Positions 1 to 10,435 of a stretch of DNA of 64,000 bases are shown one piece after another (the first letter of the stretch is position 1; each line of letters opens with the position of its first letter). A program made the position numbers and the translations under genes. The notes beneath the pieces were generated by a model. That model saw only the letters and a program-made list of their open reading frames with translations. It was not told the DNA's origin and ran no database searches. The DNA comes from Pectinophora gossypiella (taxonomy: Eukaryota; Arthropoda; Insecta; Lepidoptera; Gelechiidae): NCBI RefSeq assembly GCF_024362695.1, contig NC_065426.1, positions 6,168,236 through 6,232,235 of the forward strand. Direction: 5' to 3'.

Positions 1-258
1 CGATGGGGACATTGTCGAAATCACTTAGTAAAACTGTCCTTGGTTTGGGAAGGACTTTGCTAGCTTGAATCACCTTATTATCCGAAAAAATAAGATGACT
101 ACGTGCTTCGGAAAGCAAGTTAAGCCGTTGGTCCCGGCTATTAGCAGTAAAAACGACTCCACCAACCCGCAGTGTAGCAGTGTGGTGGAGTATGCTTTAT
201 ATCACATCCAGTTGATTGAGAGGAGGCCTGTGGGACATATATAGGCTGTTTATGTATG
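1..258 (+). mobile_element. SINE family B, left-truncated by window edge
   Basis: The sequence starts in the last bases of a tRNA-like head (GATGGGGAC) and runs through the B body to a terminal TATATAGGCTG and TATG-rich tail. It matches the full copy at 35161-35489 with scattered differences, so it is an older copy. The head lies outside the window. Confidence 0.75.
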
Positions 259-378
259 TTATGTTATCTTAATGGTGCATAGTAGGTACATTTCATGTAT
301 CTATCACACCCTTGACCATCCACAAAATCCATACAAAAAACTGATAATTATTACCGTGTGCCACCTTACAACTTTTTT

Positions 379-437
379 TTTTGACGTGAATTATTGTAGA
401 TTTGCCGCAGATGGCATTAACTACTTGGCCGCAATCC
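379..437 (+). repeat. Repeat D, terminal fragment
   Basis: This carries the D end (TGACGTGA..TTATTGTAGA, then GCCGCAGATGGCATTAAC and TACTTGGCCG) and stops abruptly. The same end recurs at 16957, 21450, 47199 and 55029. Confidence 0.7.
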
Positions 438-3239
438 GCTGGAAACACCTTACGACGTAAGGCGGTAGTGTAAGCGAGACAAAAAATCCACGCGTTTCCT
501 TCCAATTACGGCCATTTAGACTAAATTAGGGGTACGCGACGCATGTACCTAATCCTAAAATACTTATAATTTGTTTGTCTTGTATTGTTTGTTGCGGTCT
601 ATTTCTAAAAAAAAGAAAAATAAGTATGTCTTCCTCTCTACCACTGGCAGTGCCCTTACCGGGAACGTGTTGATACTATAATACTTACTGAAAGGGCGTG
701 TAAATAGCCCAATCTTGGATGGGTGATTTACCCTAGTAAATTTTTTGAAGATTATGTGGATTGCTTCAAGTAACACAAACAGACTCCCGTGCAAGTACAA
801 AGCCACTCACTCACCTGCTTTGACAAAGTGCCGCCTTCTAGCTACAGGAGGCGAAGATTCGACTCCTCTTCAAAGTAATTTTAAAGAAAACTCGTCGCAC
901 AGTCACAGCGAGTCACAGCGTGGAAGTCGGTGACGAAAAAGTCAGGAAGATTGCGAGGTACCTCGTATAATAACACTTCACACACACGAGCACAAGTTTA
1001 TAAAGTTATTTAAAAGAAATCAGGTGGCTTTTTAGTCAAAGAACACTAAAAATATTTATTTATTTGACGGAGCTAAAAATTATGCAGCCGCCACCTACTT
1101 CTGTATTTTTATAACAGAACATTTTCAACGAACGCGTGGTCGCAATATTTGTATTTCTACTTATCGAAATTAATAAGGAAAATATACTATGGAACAGAGC
1201 AATTCCAATTTTTTAATAATAAAATGTTAAGCCTATTTTCAGATGCTTATCGTCGCTAATAGGACAGGTGAAACTTCGTTTAAAACAATATTAATTCCGT
1301 CTATCAGAACAGCTATTAAAATAGCTTTATTATTTTCACATTTTCATAACAAAATCACTTCCATCCCATCGCGCAAAGAACAATCTCGAACAAAATTAAT
1401 AAAATGTACTTTACTGGAAGCTTGTTTCCCTTCAGGAAAAGAATTACAAGATTCCCTTCTTCGCAAACAATTTCAAAGTTGTAATGGCCAATTATTGTTT
1501 TAATAGAGCTATAAATTAGCATTTTTTTTAACTTTTTTTTTCTTTAATACCTGATACAGTTGGGAACAAATTCACAGATTTGTGGGTGACCGTGTTCCTT
1601 TGTTTTAAAATTCGCGTCAAAGCGGGATGATAAATGATGCGGTCCTGAAAAAACGTCGTTGTGATTCGAAACTGCGGAAAGTTTTCAGTAACGGTTTTTA
1701 ATTAAAGTCTCGGGAGTTAGCGGGGAACCTGGTGAACCGTGGTATTTACTACAATGAAGGTAAGTATTATGAATATAATTATCAGACTCGACATTCAAAT
1801 TCAAAAATATATTTATTCAGTAGGTAACATAGTTACACTTTGAATCGCCAATTTTTACATAACGAACATCCGCCTAACTGCAGCTTCTCACAACCTGTTT
1901 AGCCAATGAAAAGAAGCTGCAAGAAAAACCTCAGCATAGGGCCCTAGACGATTTATTTAAAAAAATAAACATAAAATATTATTATACAATTGAGTAATTT
2001 AGGTGCCTAATTTCAGTTCTCAGACAGTTAATTCCATGTATTAATATCTTCTAAATAATCACTAACCTTAAGGGTTTTGGGACCCTCTCTCAGCAACAAT
2101 AGATGGCGTAAATGTAGCGGTGATCTAAATTATTAGCATAAAGTAAATGAGCTCTACACCTTTTTTCCACTACCTGAAGGTCTCAAGAACCTACAAACGC
2201 CTTTTAGTTACAAATAAACCTTCACAAAACTTTTTTTATGTGTAGTTTCTAATAATAAGTAAAAATAACATTTAGGTAAGTAGGGAGTTGACAATAACTT
2301 CAGACCCAAAGTAAACCAGAAGAAAATAGAAAGGATTTATAATATTTTTTATTGTTTGGAGTTTCTGCTGTAGCGCGTTGCAGCAATGCTGTTGAGCAAC
2401 CACGAAACTAGTTTTTGGATGTTAAATTTGCAAAATGGCACTTTTAAAGCATGTCTTTAATGCCTCAAGCCTTTATAGGTATTTCCTAAAAATACGAAAG
2501 CATTGAAAACGTCTCTTTCAGTAGCTTTCACACCAACTTCTTGCAAGCTATTTGGCTCCTTGGCGCTGATATCGTTCTATTCAAATTCTATAGATACAGT
2601 ATACAGTTATGTATAGATGTATAAGTATGTAAATCAGTAGCGTGCATAACATAATGACGTCCATATGGCATTCGTTAAATTAGCACGAATCATTAAACTA
2701 TACGATGAATGGATTTTTAAGCGAACCACCGTACAATACATTTTTTAATAGGCACATAAAAAATCGTGAAAATTCCATGCCTTAGACTGATGAAGCAACT
2801 GCAAGTGGAATTCCATCGCAAATTATATGACTATTAACTATTACTACTACTACTATTACTATTTTATTACTATTATTTTAATTATTTATTAATTTTACGA
2901 CGAAAAATTCCACTTGTAATTATAATAATTTTCTTTATTGAGGCATAAAACACATTTACAATTATAAATAATATATCAATAGAACATACACGTAAAATTA
3001 ACTTTACTTATATAGAAGTATTAAATAACTTGTAATGTATACCCTCATTTAATTGACAGATGTGTTGCTGTTGCAGTTTCTTGTCATTTCTTCTCCTCAG
3101 CCATAACACCGTGCGAAATGACGTAAATTCAACAAGTTTATCCACGATAATTACGTTGAATAAATTATTCTGATTTCTTAATATTGTTAATATTGTCAGT
3201 CTTATTTGCGGTTTGCGTTCCGGTGTACAGAGAGACAAA
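438..3239. other. No gene recognised, A+T-rich DNA
   Basis: There are no recognisable domains here. Positions 1243-1503 are open for 86 codons just after an acceptor-like TTTTCAG, and AAG|GTAAGT at 1757-1765 is a consensus 5' splice site, but neither connects to a recognisable protein. A trinucleotide-like ACT/ATT tract lies near 2835-2890. Confidence 0.4.
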
Positions 3240-3314
3240 CAGCTCAGTAGTAACCCTGACACCAGTGTTGACGAGGCTGGTATTCCACCTCACAACCCGC
3301 ACGATAAGAAGAAT
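3240..3314 (+). mobile_element. SINE family A, 3' end fragment
   Basis: The terminal part of A (CCTGACACCAGTGTTGACGA, then CACCTCACAACCCGCACGAT) ends at AAGAAGAA. The head is absent, as in many 5'-truncated copies in this window. Confidence 0.7.
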
Positions 3315-3315
3315 T

Positions 3316-3475
3316 CATCATCATCATCAATTTAAGAGCCACGCTCTTGTCGGTGTAGCATTTTCCATTCCAGTCTAAATACTCTCCATGCTACTTTTTT
3401 AGGGAAAAATAGGGCAGTGGTTTCCCTCTTGCCTTCCGCCCCGCAGTACTCTGTCTGACGCGAGTGGAAGAAGAA
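3316..3475 (+). repeat. Repeat H copy
   Basis: A CATCATCATCATCA tract is followed by TTTAAGAGCCACGCTCTTGT, TAGGGAAAAATAGGGCAGTG and a segment containing CAGTACTCTGTCTGACGCGA. It matches 31287-31500, and the reverse complement is at 55575-55772. It abuts the A fragment on its left. Confidence 0.7.
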
Positions 3476-3828
3476 TTATTCGTTACGATATCACTAATTA
3501 TATTACTTACCTGTACTTATATATAACTTACCAGGAATACAATAGTCATCCAAGTTATCCGACTAGACGCGGATGCGTTCTGAAGTTTAATTTGATAATA
3601 CAAGTTGATCGTTGAATAGTACTCGGCTGTCAGGGATGCGAGGCTGTTAGATTAACATTCCACGTAGATAAGTTGAAAACAAACTAAATGGTTATGTTGA
3701 TGTCCTCCCAGACGTATCCGTCGACGGCGATACCCTTAGCTAGTGTTAGCCTGGACTCTTGCTTGGGCGCGAGCGTGACTAGCAAAACCAAATTTACTTT
3801 TGAAAGTCCTGTTGCAAGAAGCACCATA
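3476..3828. other. No feature recognised
   Basis: Apparently unique sequence with only short open frames; no repeat family matched. Confidence 0.3.
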
Positions 3829-4240
3829 GAGATTTTTTTTTGTTTTGGTTTTCCCCGAAGGGTAAGGCAAAGGGAACTATGCCCATACAGCCATGTCTTA
3901 CGTATTTGTTTTCTTGATGATTAATGAAATGATGAAAGGTGATGATGATGAAACCTAAGCCCCCACCCTCGGAGTAGACTCCTACTCCGAACCCCAAACG
4001 AATTAACTCAAAAGTCCGCATAAACTTTCGAGTTATGAAACGGCTTCCTGGCACGAAGCGAAAATAGGCAGATACACTTTGTTTATTGCATACTCCGATA
4101 TAATAACACTCGCGAATGTCTTCCGACTAACTTAATGCGGTCATTAACCACAAAACACCACTTCGTATTAAATTATTTAGATTAAGTATTCAATGAAGAA
4201 AGCAACTGTCCCGTTCCCGTTTCCCGCCAAAAAGCCGCAC
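3829..4240 (+). repeat. Repeat K, long copy
   Basis: A T-run leads into GGTTTTCCCCGAAGGGTAAG, then CCATACAGCCATGTCTT, a CCCCCACCCTCGGAG segment and ATTCAATGAAGAAAGCAAC. A second copy lies at 58465-58805 and a short one at 58895-58955. No coding frame runs through both long copies, so it looks non-autonomous. Confidence 0.65.
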
Positions 4241-5037
4241 CATAGAGAGTCTCATTTGAGTTATAAGTGTAGTGGTAAGAGGGCTTGGGTGGAGTTTTTC
4301 GGCTCTGGCGTTTGGCGTTGAATGTACTGATGTGTTTTTATGCACATGTAACAAAAATACTACTTATTCTCAATTTTTTAAATCTTTATTTAACGAGCTT
4401 TGTCCCAAAAGTGACAATGGCACTCAATACAGTCTCATACAAAAATAAATATTAATAAAACAAATTTATTTTCATTTGATTATCTGTATACTACCTTCAA
4501 ACACTTTAGTCGCTTAAATAGCGACCCCATGCAACAGTAATTAAGGCTTTAATGTAAAAGATTTTCCTTTTTTTTTCACTTTATCCACACGGTGAAATTT
4601 ACCTCTAAAATATTGTTATTTATACTTAGCGCTTTTTAGGCTTCAGAACCTCAAAAGGATAAACGTATGTACGGGCTTTGACATGCTTTGATATAGCAAT
4701 TACAGGAATAAATAATATTTCTCGTAAAAACTGTTGCTAACTTGAAACGGAAATCTTTTGCTACCTTATAGGAAGGTAGTGTAAAGAGGAAATCGGTGTT
4801 ATGAAAATGCAGATATGTTTCAGAAAATTTATAAAGTGGTGTTTACCTGAAGGGCACAGCTAGATGTTATAGACCGGTGAGCATGAGACAAAGAAAACTC
4901 CCTTTGAATTTGTACAATGTATATTTTGTAATATAATATTAAGGTACAACCATGGGCAGGTAAAAACCCTATGGAGGGAGACAGGTCGCGCTTTGGTCCG
5001 TCAGGTTAATTGTCACTCCGTAACAACCATGGGATAT
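4241..5037. other. Left flank of the Gypsy element
   Basis: No gene is visible. This DNA flanks the 3' LTR of the minus-strand Gypsy element. The last bases, GATATCAC, are not repeated exactly beyond the other LTR. Confidence 0.35.
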
Positions 5038-5042
5038 CACTA

Positions 5043-6246
5043 TGTTTAAAAACACTGTCCGTACACCTGTAGGCACCTCACTTACTCGAGGACCTCCGAC
5101 TATCAGGCCTACCTGAGGCGTTCCGGAATACCGTACAGGTGATGAGTTGAGGCCGGCTCAGGCCAGGGCGTGCTGGACGATGGCGGCGCAGCGGGCCAAC
5201 TGTTACGCAGCTGGCGGGCTGCACGTCCACCGGTCAACCTCGCAGACCTTCACCGGGCCTTATCCGGTGTGTTGACAAAAGGAGAGGCGCGGCACATCCA
5301 CATGCGCGCCGCACAAAGGAAAGCTTCGACGTGCAAACAACCAAGGCAAGCTCCGCCGAACTGAAGCTTGAAATAACTTGCAAACGCAGAAGAAAACAGT
5401 AGCAATCTTCATTCACAAAATTTGTTGAAATAGTCTGATCCAATCATAAACTTCTTCTTAGATTAAAACTTGCAAAACGTTAAAACTTTAAAGAAAAAAA
5501 AACCCCATCTGCAACAAGGAATGGCAATGATTAGCATGTGGTTCAGCTGACAGCGTGGCAAGGCAACTCACGAGTGTAAAACAAAGAAAATAACTTACAG
5601 GTTCATCCGGGATAGTTGGGCATCGCTCGGATGAAACCTAAACCCACCCACTGGACCTTAGGCGATGGGATTTCAGTGATGTTGCTGAAAACAAGGACCT
5701 CGAGGTTATCACAAAGTTGGTGCAAAAATATGCACGAAGAATTGCGAGGACTCACCATCTCGGTTAAGTTATTTATTTAAATCGAGACATCGGCTCTTGA
5801 TGTCGCCGATAAATCGTGGCTTTTAATTTGCCCACATTATTGTTACGGCAGTGGAGTCTCCGGCGCTCTCGCGACGTACCCACTTTCCATAACCTGTCTC
5901 TCAGCTCAGCCAGCTGTCAGTCTGACACAAGAACCACGAACAAAGTTGCCAAACTAGAAAAAATCTACCAAACCATAAATTCGCCGAATCAACGACAACA
6001 ATCGATCGACTTGTTTGATCCCAAAATTTAAACAATATAATTATAATATATCAAAAATAAATGTTGCAGATAATTTTAATATACCAAATTTTGAAGAAAA
6101 TAAAATAATTAAAAATATTCGGGCCCATCGATAACCCTGCAGCGCCATCTGTGATTTCCTGCGGGTAAAATATAAAAACAACGTTATATCGTCAGAAACC
6201 ACAAGATGTCGCTACAAGGCTCGTTGGTCCGAAATGCTTCGTTACA
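5043..6246 (-). repeat. 3' LTR of the Gypsy element
   Basis: 1204 bp with TG..CA ends on the minus strand (TGTAACGAAGC ... TTTTTAAACA). It is identical to 12963-14166. Short open frames inside it are the same in both LTRs and have no recognisable similarity, so I treat them as chance. It is preceded in the element's direction by a G-rich tract. Confidence 0.93.
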
Positions 6247-6247
6247 A

Positions 6248-6262
6248 TACCCCCCTACCCAC
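6248..6262 (-). other. Polypurine tract of the Gypsy element
   Basis: On the minus strand this reads GTGGGTAGGGGGGTA and directly abuts the 3' LTR start. That is where plus-strand priming occurs in LTR retrotransposons. It contains three T residues, so it is purine-rich rather than pure. Confidence 0.7.
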
Positions 6263-7249
6263 GAGAGGTTTCGAACTGGGTGAGAAACACGGCTGCCCTC
6301 AGCCATAGAGCCTGGGGCGCACAACCAGTCTAAATTTAAAAAAAACTGTCTCTAAAGACGAGACGAAAAAAAACAATTCATAAAAAAAACGTAACGAAGC
6401 ACAAACCAACATATAAACAGCACAACCCTAAGCACAACAATTACCCCGACCTGTTATTCTTCGCCATTCATTAATCACCTTTCACTTCTTTCATATAGTA
6501 GCACCCAGTATCCATTTCACTGGATGTTACCCACATTCATACCCCTGATGAGCTGACGACTCTCATAGTGTCACTCGATATCCCAATTCTAAAGACAAAG
6601 ACAAAAAACAAAACAGCAGTTGCTAGAGGCTTATTTAAGGAGTCACTACCCGCTCCGTCGAAAAACAAAAAAAAATAGTCAACCTAATGAGGTTTCCTAT
6701 TTAAATGAATTTCTAATAAATGGCTACTATAAAGCCTAAAAAAAATGTTGTCACGAGCAACATAAAAAACTATCTTAAATAGTTGGCTATAACCGCCTAA
6801 ACAAAAAACATAAAAATATGAAACGCTAAGTTGAGCGTTCATAAAAACGCTGCGTTGCAGACGCTAGTGTGTATGGGCCTTATCAGCGCACCATTAACAC
6901 ACTAAAAAAACATTAAACATAAACAAACATAAAACATCTATTGGTAAATGTACCTAGTTATTTTAAAATCAAAAGACTAATTAATAGTCTTTAACTACAT
7001 AAAAAGATATGTGTTTGTTATAAATAGGTTGTTAAATATACGTAGGTTGTTACTAGGTCCTAATGACACAAGTAAACACACCAAAGTTTTATTTTTCTAA
7101 AACAAAATGTTATCAAAGCTAACCATGAAAAGGAAAAATACTAACTTGCTTTATAAATGTAAATTTAGATTGAGCCAAAAACAAAGATCCAAGCCGGTAA
7201 AATGTTTTTAAAAAAAATATGACTAGGGGAACACGGGGCAATTTGAAAA
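6263..7249 (-). other. Long 3' untranslated part of the Gypsy element
   Basis: Almost 1 kb between the pol stop and the purine tract. It is A-rich on the plus strand and holds no frame of note on either strand, so no env gene is present. It has nothing recognisable apart from A-runs and short ACATAAAA repeats. Confidence 0.6.
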
Positions 7250-10200
7250 TTAAATTTTTAAATCTTTTATATGACAAGAACCTAAGTTCTTGCCACTAAA
7301 TGATACTAATTCGTATACCAAGGGTGATGAAACTTTTTTGACTACGCACTGCTCGTACTTCGGGGCAAGTTTCGAGGCTTTAAAATTAGCGGCGTCACTC
7401 TGTACGTACGTTTTTCGCCACACTACTTGCCCTTCGCGCAAAGTATTGACGTTACGGCGTCGCAGGTTGTAGTACTTTGCGTTCGTCGTGTGAGCCTTCT
7501 CGATATTAACTCGAACCTTATTAAAAATATCCCGAAGGACCCCAAATTCACCCGCATACTCGTCCCTTGGCATAGAGACCTCATATTCCCTATTGTCATC
7601 TTTATAAAAAGAACCGTTAATGATTGGTTCCCGGCCATGGACCAAAAAGAATGGACTAAACCCAGTGGTTTCGTTCACCGCACTATTTATTGCAAATTGA
7701 ACCTTAAATAAATGAAGATCCCATGTCCTATGATCATCAGCTACATAAGACGAAACAGCTGTCATGACTGTTTTGTTGTACCTTTCCACCATATTAATCT
7801 GTGGCGTATACCTAGGCCCGTAGTGAACTCGTGGAATATTGTACTTCTTGAGAAGGCCACTGAATTCTGATCCCGTGAATTGAACCCCATTGTCGGTAAT
7901 TACGGTTTCAGGAATCCCGTGAGCTAGAAGCACATAATTCTCAAAGTTTTTAGCTACTGCAGCACTAGTCGCTCGACGAAGTGGAAATAACATGGTGTAC
8001 TTTGAAAAACAGCATGTTACTACTAAAAGGTGCATATAACCCGAACGTGATCGTGGAAGAGGTCCTACCAAATCTACGGATACAGCTTGAAATGGCCTAT
8101 AGCACTGCTTAGGCTGACCCATGATCCCAGGAGTGAGTTTGGTCCTGTGCTTATAAGCGGAACAAATACGACATTTGTTGACAAAATCAAGCACGTCGCG
8201 GTACATTCCTGGCCAGAAATACCTCAAACACAACCTACGGTGCGTTTTAAACACCCCGAGGTGTGCCGAGGTCGGTGGTTCGTGGTTTTCGGACATGACC
8301 TGCAGACGGTTTGACTTTGGCACAACAATCTTCCAATCAAACTCCTGAGTCAGGGCATACTTACCCTTGCTGTATCGTAGAAGAGTACCATTTTCGACGC
8401 GATAATTGGGATAATTTTTGGGATAAGCCGTACATCCAGAGTAAACCTTATCATACCACTCATCACCGGTTCCTGCATTTGGAGCATCGATGGCATCCAC
8501 ATGCAGCAATCGTGAGAGGGCATCAGGGACGACATTATCCTTCCCTTTCCTATGCTCGATTGTAAAATTAAATTGGGATAACCTACAACCCCAACGAGCT
8601 AAGCGTCCCGTAGGATTCTCCAAATTCATGAACCACCTAAGTGAAGCGTGATCGGTTACGACGGTGAATGGTCTACTACCTAAATATGGTTCAAATTTTT
8701 CAACCGCGTACACAACTGCTAACGCCTCCCTTTCGGTAGCACTATAGTTACGTTCGTTTTTGTTAAGGGATCTGCTGATATAAGCGATAGGGCGGTCATG
8801 GCCATCAATATTCTGCGCTAACACACCTCCTACGCCAAAATTCGATGCATCGCAGTGAACTGAAAATGGTTTACTAAAATCAGGGCAGGCTAAAATTGGA
8901 GCTGAAACTAATGTGTTTTTTAAAGTGTCAAAAGCGTTTTCTGCGTCCTGGTTCCAAATAAATTTCGTTTTTGAGCTGGTAAGAGCGTGTAAGGGTGCTG
9001 CAATAGTGGAGAAATTTCTGATAAACCTACGGTACCAAGAACAAACACCTAAAAAGGTTTTTAGTTCCTTCGAACTTTTGGGTACCGGGAACTCCAGAAC
9101 AGCACGAACCTTATCGGGATCCGTTCTAAGTCCAAACTCATCCACTACATATCCCAGATATTTCAAAGAGCTGCGGAAGAATTTGCTCTTCTCAAAGTTG
9201 ATTGTTAAATTGGCGCTCTGTATCCTATCGTGAAGCCTTTTTAACAGAAGTATGTGCGTTTCCAGATCCTCAGCAACTACTATTATATCGTCGATGTACA
9301 CGAATATCATGCCTTTAGTTATGTCACTGCAGAAAGGATGTCCAAATAACATGTCCATGAGCCGTTGTTGGCGAGCAGGAGCTCCGCATAGGCCGAATGG
9401 CATAACTTTAAATTTAAACAACCCCCTACCAGGCACTGTAAAACTCGTCTTCTCCTGTGAACTAGGGTCGAGTGGAATTTGCCAAAAGCTCGATTTAAAA
9501 TCCACAGAACTGATGTATTTGGCATTCTTGAGGCTATCTAATATCTGAGGTATGTAGGGAATGGCATAAGCATCGCCTTTCGTCACAGAGTTGAGCCTCC
9601 GGCAGTCCAGACAAAATCGCCATGTACCGTCAGCTTTAGGAACCATAAGGACTGGATTGTTCCATGGACTCTCGCTCGGAGCGACGACGTCCAGCTCCAG
9701 CATCCTGTCTAATTCCTTATGTAGTTCCTTCTGCTTTTCCGGTGACATGGGATAAGGTCTACACTTGACCGGTGGCGCAACCCCAGTGTCGATGACGTGC
9801 TGAGTAAGATGCGTCCTACCTAAACCCTTGCGCTCAAAAGAAATGTCATGAAATTTTGTTATCATAAGCTCCGCTAACTCCTTGTGATCATTGGGAAGAC
9901 TGTCATAAGCTTGTATAGAGTTGACTGGCATTTCTAAAAACTTTTGTGGACCTCTCATGTAGGAAACACTTTCAAAAATTTCTGGCATTAAATTGTATGC
10001 CCGCCAAAAGTCTACGCCTAAAATAACATTTAGCTTAATGCTGGGTATTATAAAAAATTTCAAAATTTTTGTTACTCCATTAAATGTAATGGGCAACATT
10101 AAAAATCCTGTAGAGGTACACTGGGAACCATCCGCAACAGTTACATTAGTGTCTTTCCCAGATTGTACTGTGAAACCTAATGATTCAAAATATTTTTGTG

Positions 10201-10432
10201 CTCCATTACCTAAAATCGAAATTGCTGCACCTGAGTCCAGTAATCCATATATTGTCAAATCCAGGACATTAAGTTTTAAATATGGTCGAACGTCATCATC
10301 ATTGGGCTCGAACAAAACGGAAGCTACGTTGTTAAGCTTAAAATAATTAGTTACTACCTGTAACCATTGTTTCCAATCCCCATCTTCGACCTTCGATGGA
10401 GGATCGGCGTTATTGTCCGAGCAACCTAGTTT
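7250..10432 (-). CDS. pol: Gypsy Pol polyprotein (PR-RT-RNaseH-IN), -1 frame
   Basis: Encodes the enzymes that copy the element's RNA into DNA and insert it. The frame opens at the gag slippery site (10429-10435), giving about 1060 residues; the first conventional-looking start is only a TTG at 10313-10315, so I favour a Gag-Pol fusion. Counting from that TTG: aspartic protease DSGA at 27-30; reverse transcriptase with catalytic D272 and YIDD at 340-343; RNase H acidic residues D489, E528/E530, D555, D598; integrase zinc-binding H678, H685, C715, C718; integrase core D748, D808, E844 with exactly 35 residues between the last two; a C-terminal stretch (about 980-1020) resembling the GPY/F module. 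All expected catalytic residues are present. Just after PFGLC the RT reads GAPARQQ where Gypsy RTs more often have NAPATFQ. Confidence 0.95.
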   Translation of the reverse strand, partial: KLGCSDNNADPPSKVEDGDWKQWLQVVTNYFKLNNVASVLFEPNDDDVRPYLKLNVLDLTIYGLLDSGAAISILGNGAQKYFESLGFTVQSGKDTNVTVADGSQCTSTGFLMLPITFNGVTKILKFFIIPSIKLNVILGVDFWRAYNLMPEIFESVSYMRGPQKFLEMPVNSIQAYDSLPNDHKELAELMITKFHDISFERKGLGRTHLTQHVIDTGVAPPVKCRPYPMSPEKQKELHKELDRMLELDVVAPSESPWNNPVLMVPKADGTWRFCLDCRRLNSVTKGDAYAIPYIPQILDSLKNAKYISSVDFKSSFWQIPLDPSSQEKTSFTVPGRGLFKFKVMPFGLCGAPARQQRLMDMLFGHPFCSDITKGMIFVYIDDIIVVAEDLETHILLLKRLHDRIQSANLTINFEKSKFFRSSLKYLGYVVDEFGLRTDPDKVRAVLEFPVPKSSKELKTFLGVCSWYRRFIRNFSTIAAPLHALTSSKTKFIWNQDAENAFDTLKNTLVSAPILACPDFSKPFSVHCDASNFGVGGVLAQNIDGHDRPIAYISRSLNKNERNYSATEREALAVVYAVEKFEPYLGSRPFTVVTDHASLRWFMNLENPTGRLARWGCRLSQFNFTIEHRKGKDNVVPDALSRLLHVDAIDAPNAGTGDEWYDKVYSGCTAYPKNYPNYRVENGTLLRYSKGKYALTQEFDWKIVVPKSNRLQVMSENHEPPTSAHLGVFKTHRRLCLRYFWPGMYRDVLDFVNKCRICSAYKHRTKLTPGIMGQPKQCYRPFQAVSVDLVGPLPRSRSGYMHLLVVTCCFSKYTMLFPLRRATSAAVAKNFENYVLLAHGIPETVITDNGVQFTGSEFSGLLKKYNIPRVHYGPRYTPQINMVERYNKTVMTAVSSYVADDHRTWDLHLFKVQFAINSAVNETTGFSPFFLVHGREPIINGSFYKDDNREYEVSMPRDEYAGEFGVLRDIFNKVRVNIEKAHTTNAKYYNLRRRNVNTLREGQVVWRKTYVQSDAANFKASKLAPKYEQCVVKKVSSPLVYELVSFSGKNLGSCHIKDLKI

Positions 10433-10435
10433 TTT
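10373..10435 (-). promoter_or_regulatory. -1 ribosomal frameshift signal between gag and pol
   Basis: On the minus strand the heptamer A AAA AAC occupies 10435-10429 in the gag zero frame and is followed at once by the gag stop TAG (10428-10426). Slipping back one base enters the open pol frame. Downstream, CCGATCCTCCATC (10407-10395) can pair with GATGGGGATTGG (10384-10373) around a 10-nt loop, giving 12 pairs with one G-T and one bulged T. The 21-nt gap between heptamer and stem is longer than usual for stimulatory stems. The heptamer is of the retroviral X XXY YYZ type. Confidence 0.8.

Noticed and set aside
1243..1765. A possible small host exon (86-codon frame, acceptor-like TTTTCAG, donor AAGGTAAGT)
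   Set aside because: The peptide is unrecognised and the splice signals are short enough to arise by chance.
5170..6031. Open frames inside the LTR (64, 69 and 71 codons), repeated at 13090-13951
   Set aside because: They recur only because the LTRs are identical; they overlap on opposite strands and show no domain.
7290..10346. Plus-strand frames of 60-117 codons over the pol region
   Set aside because: Shadows of the minus-strand pol gene.
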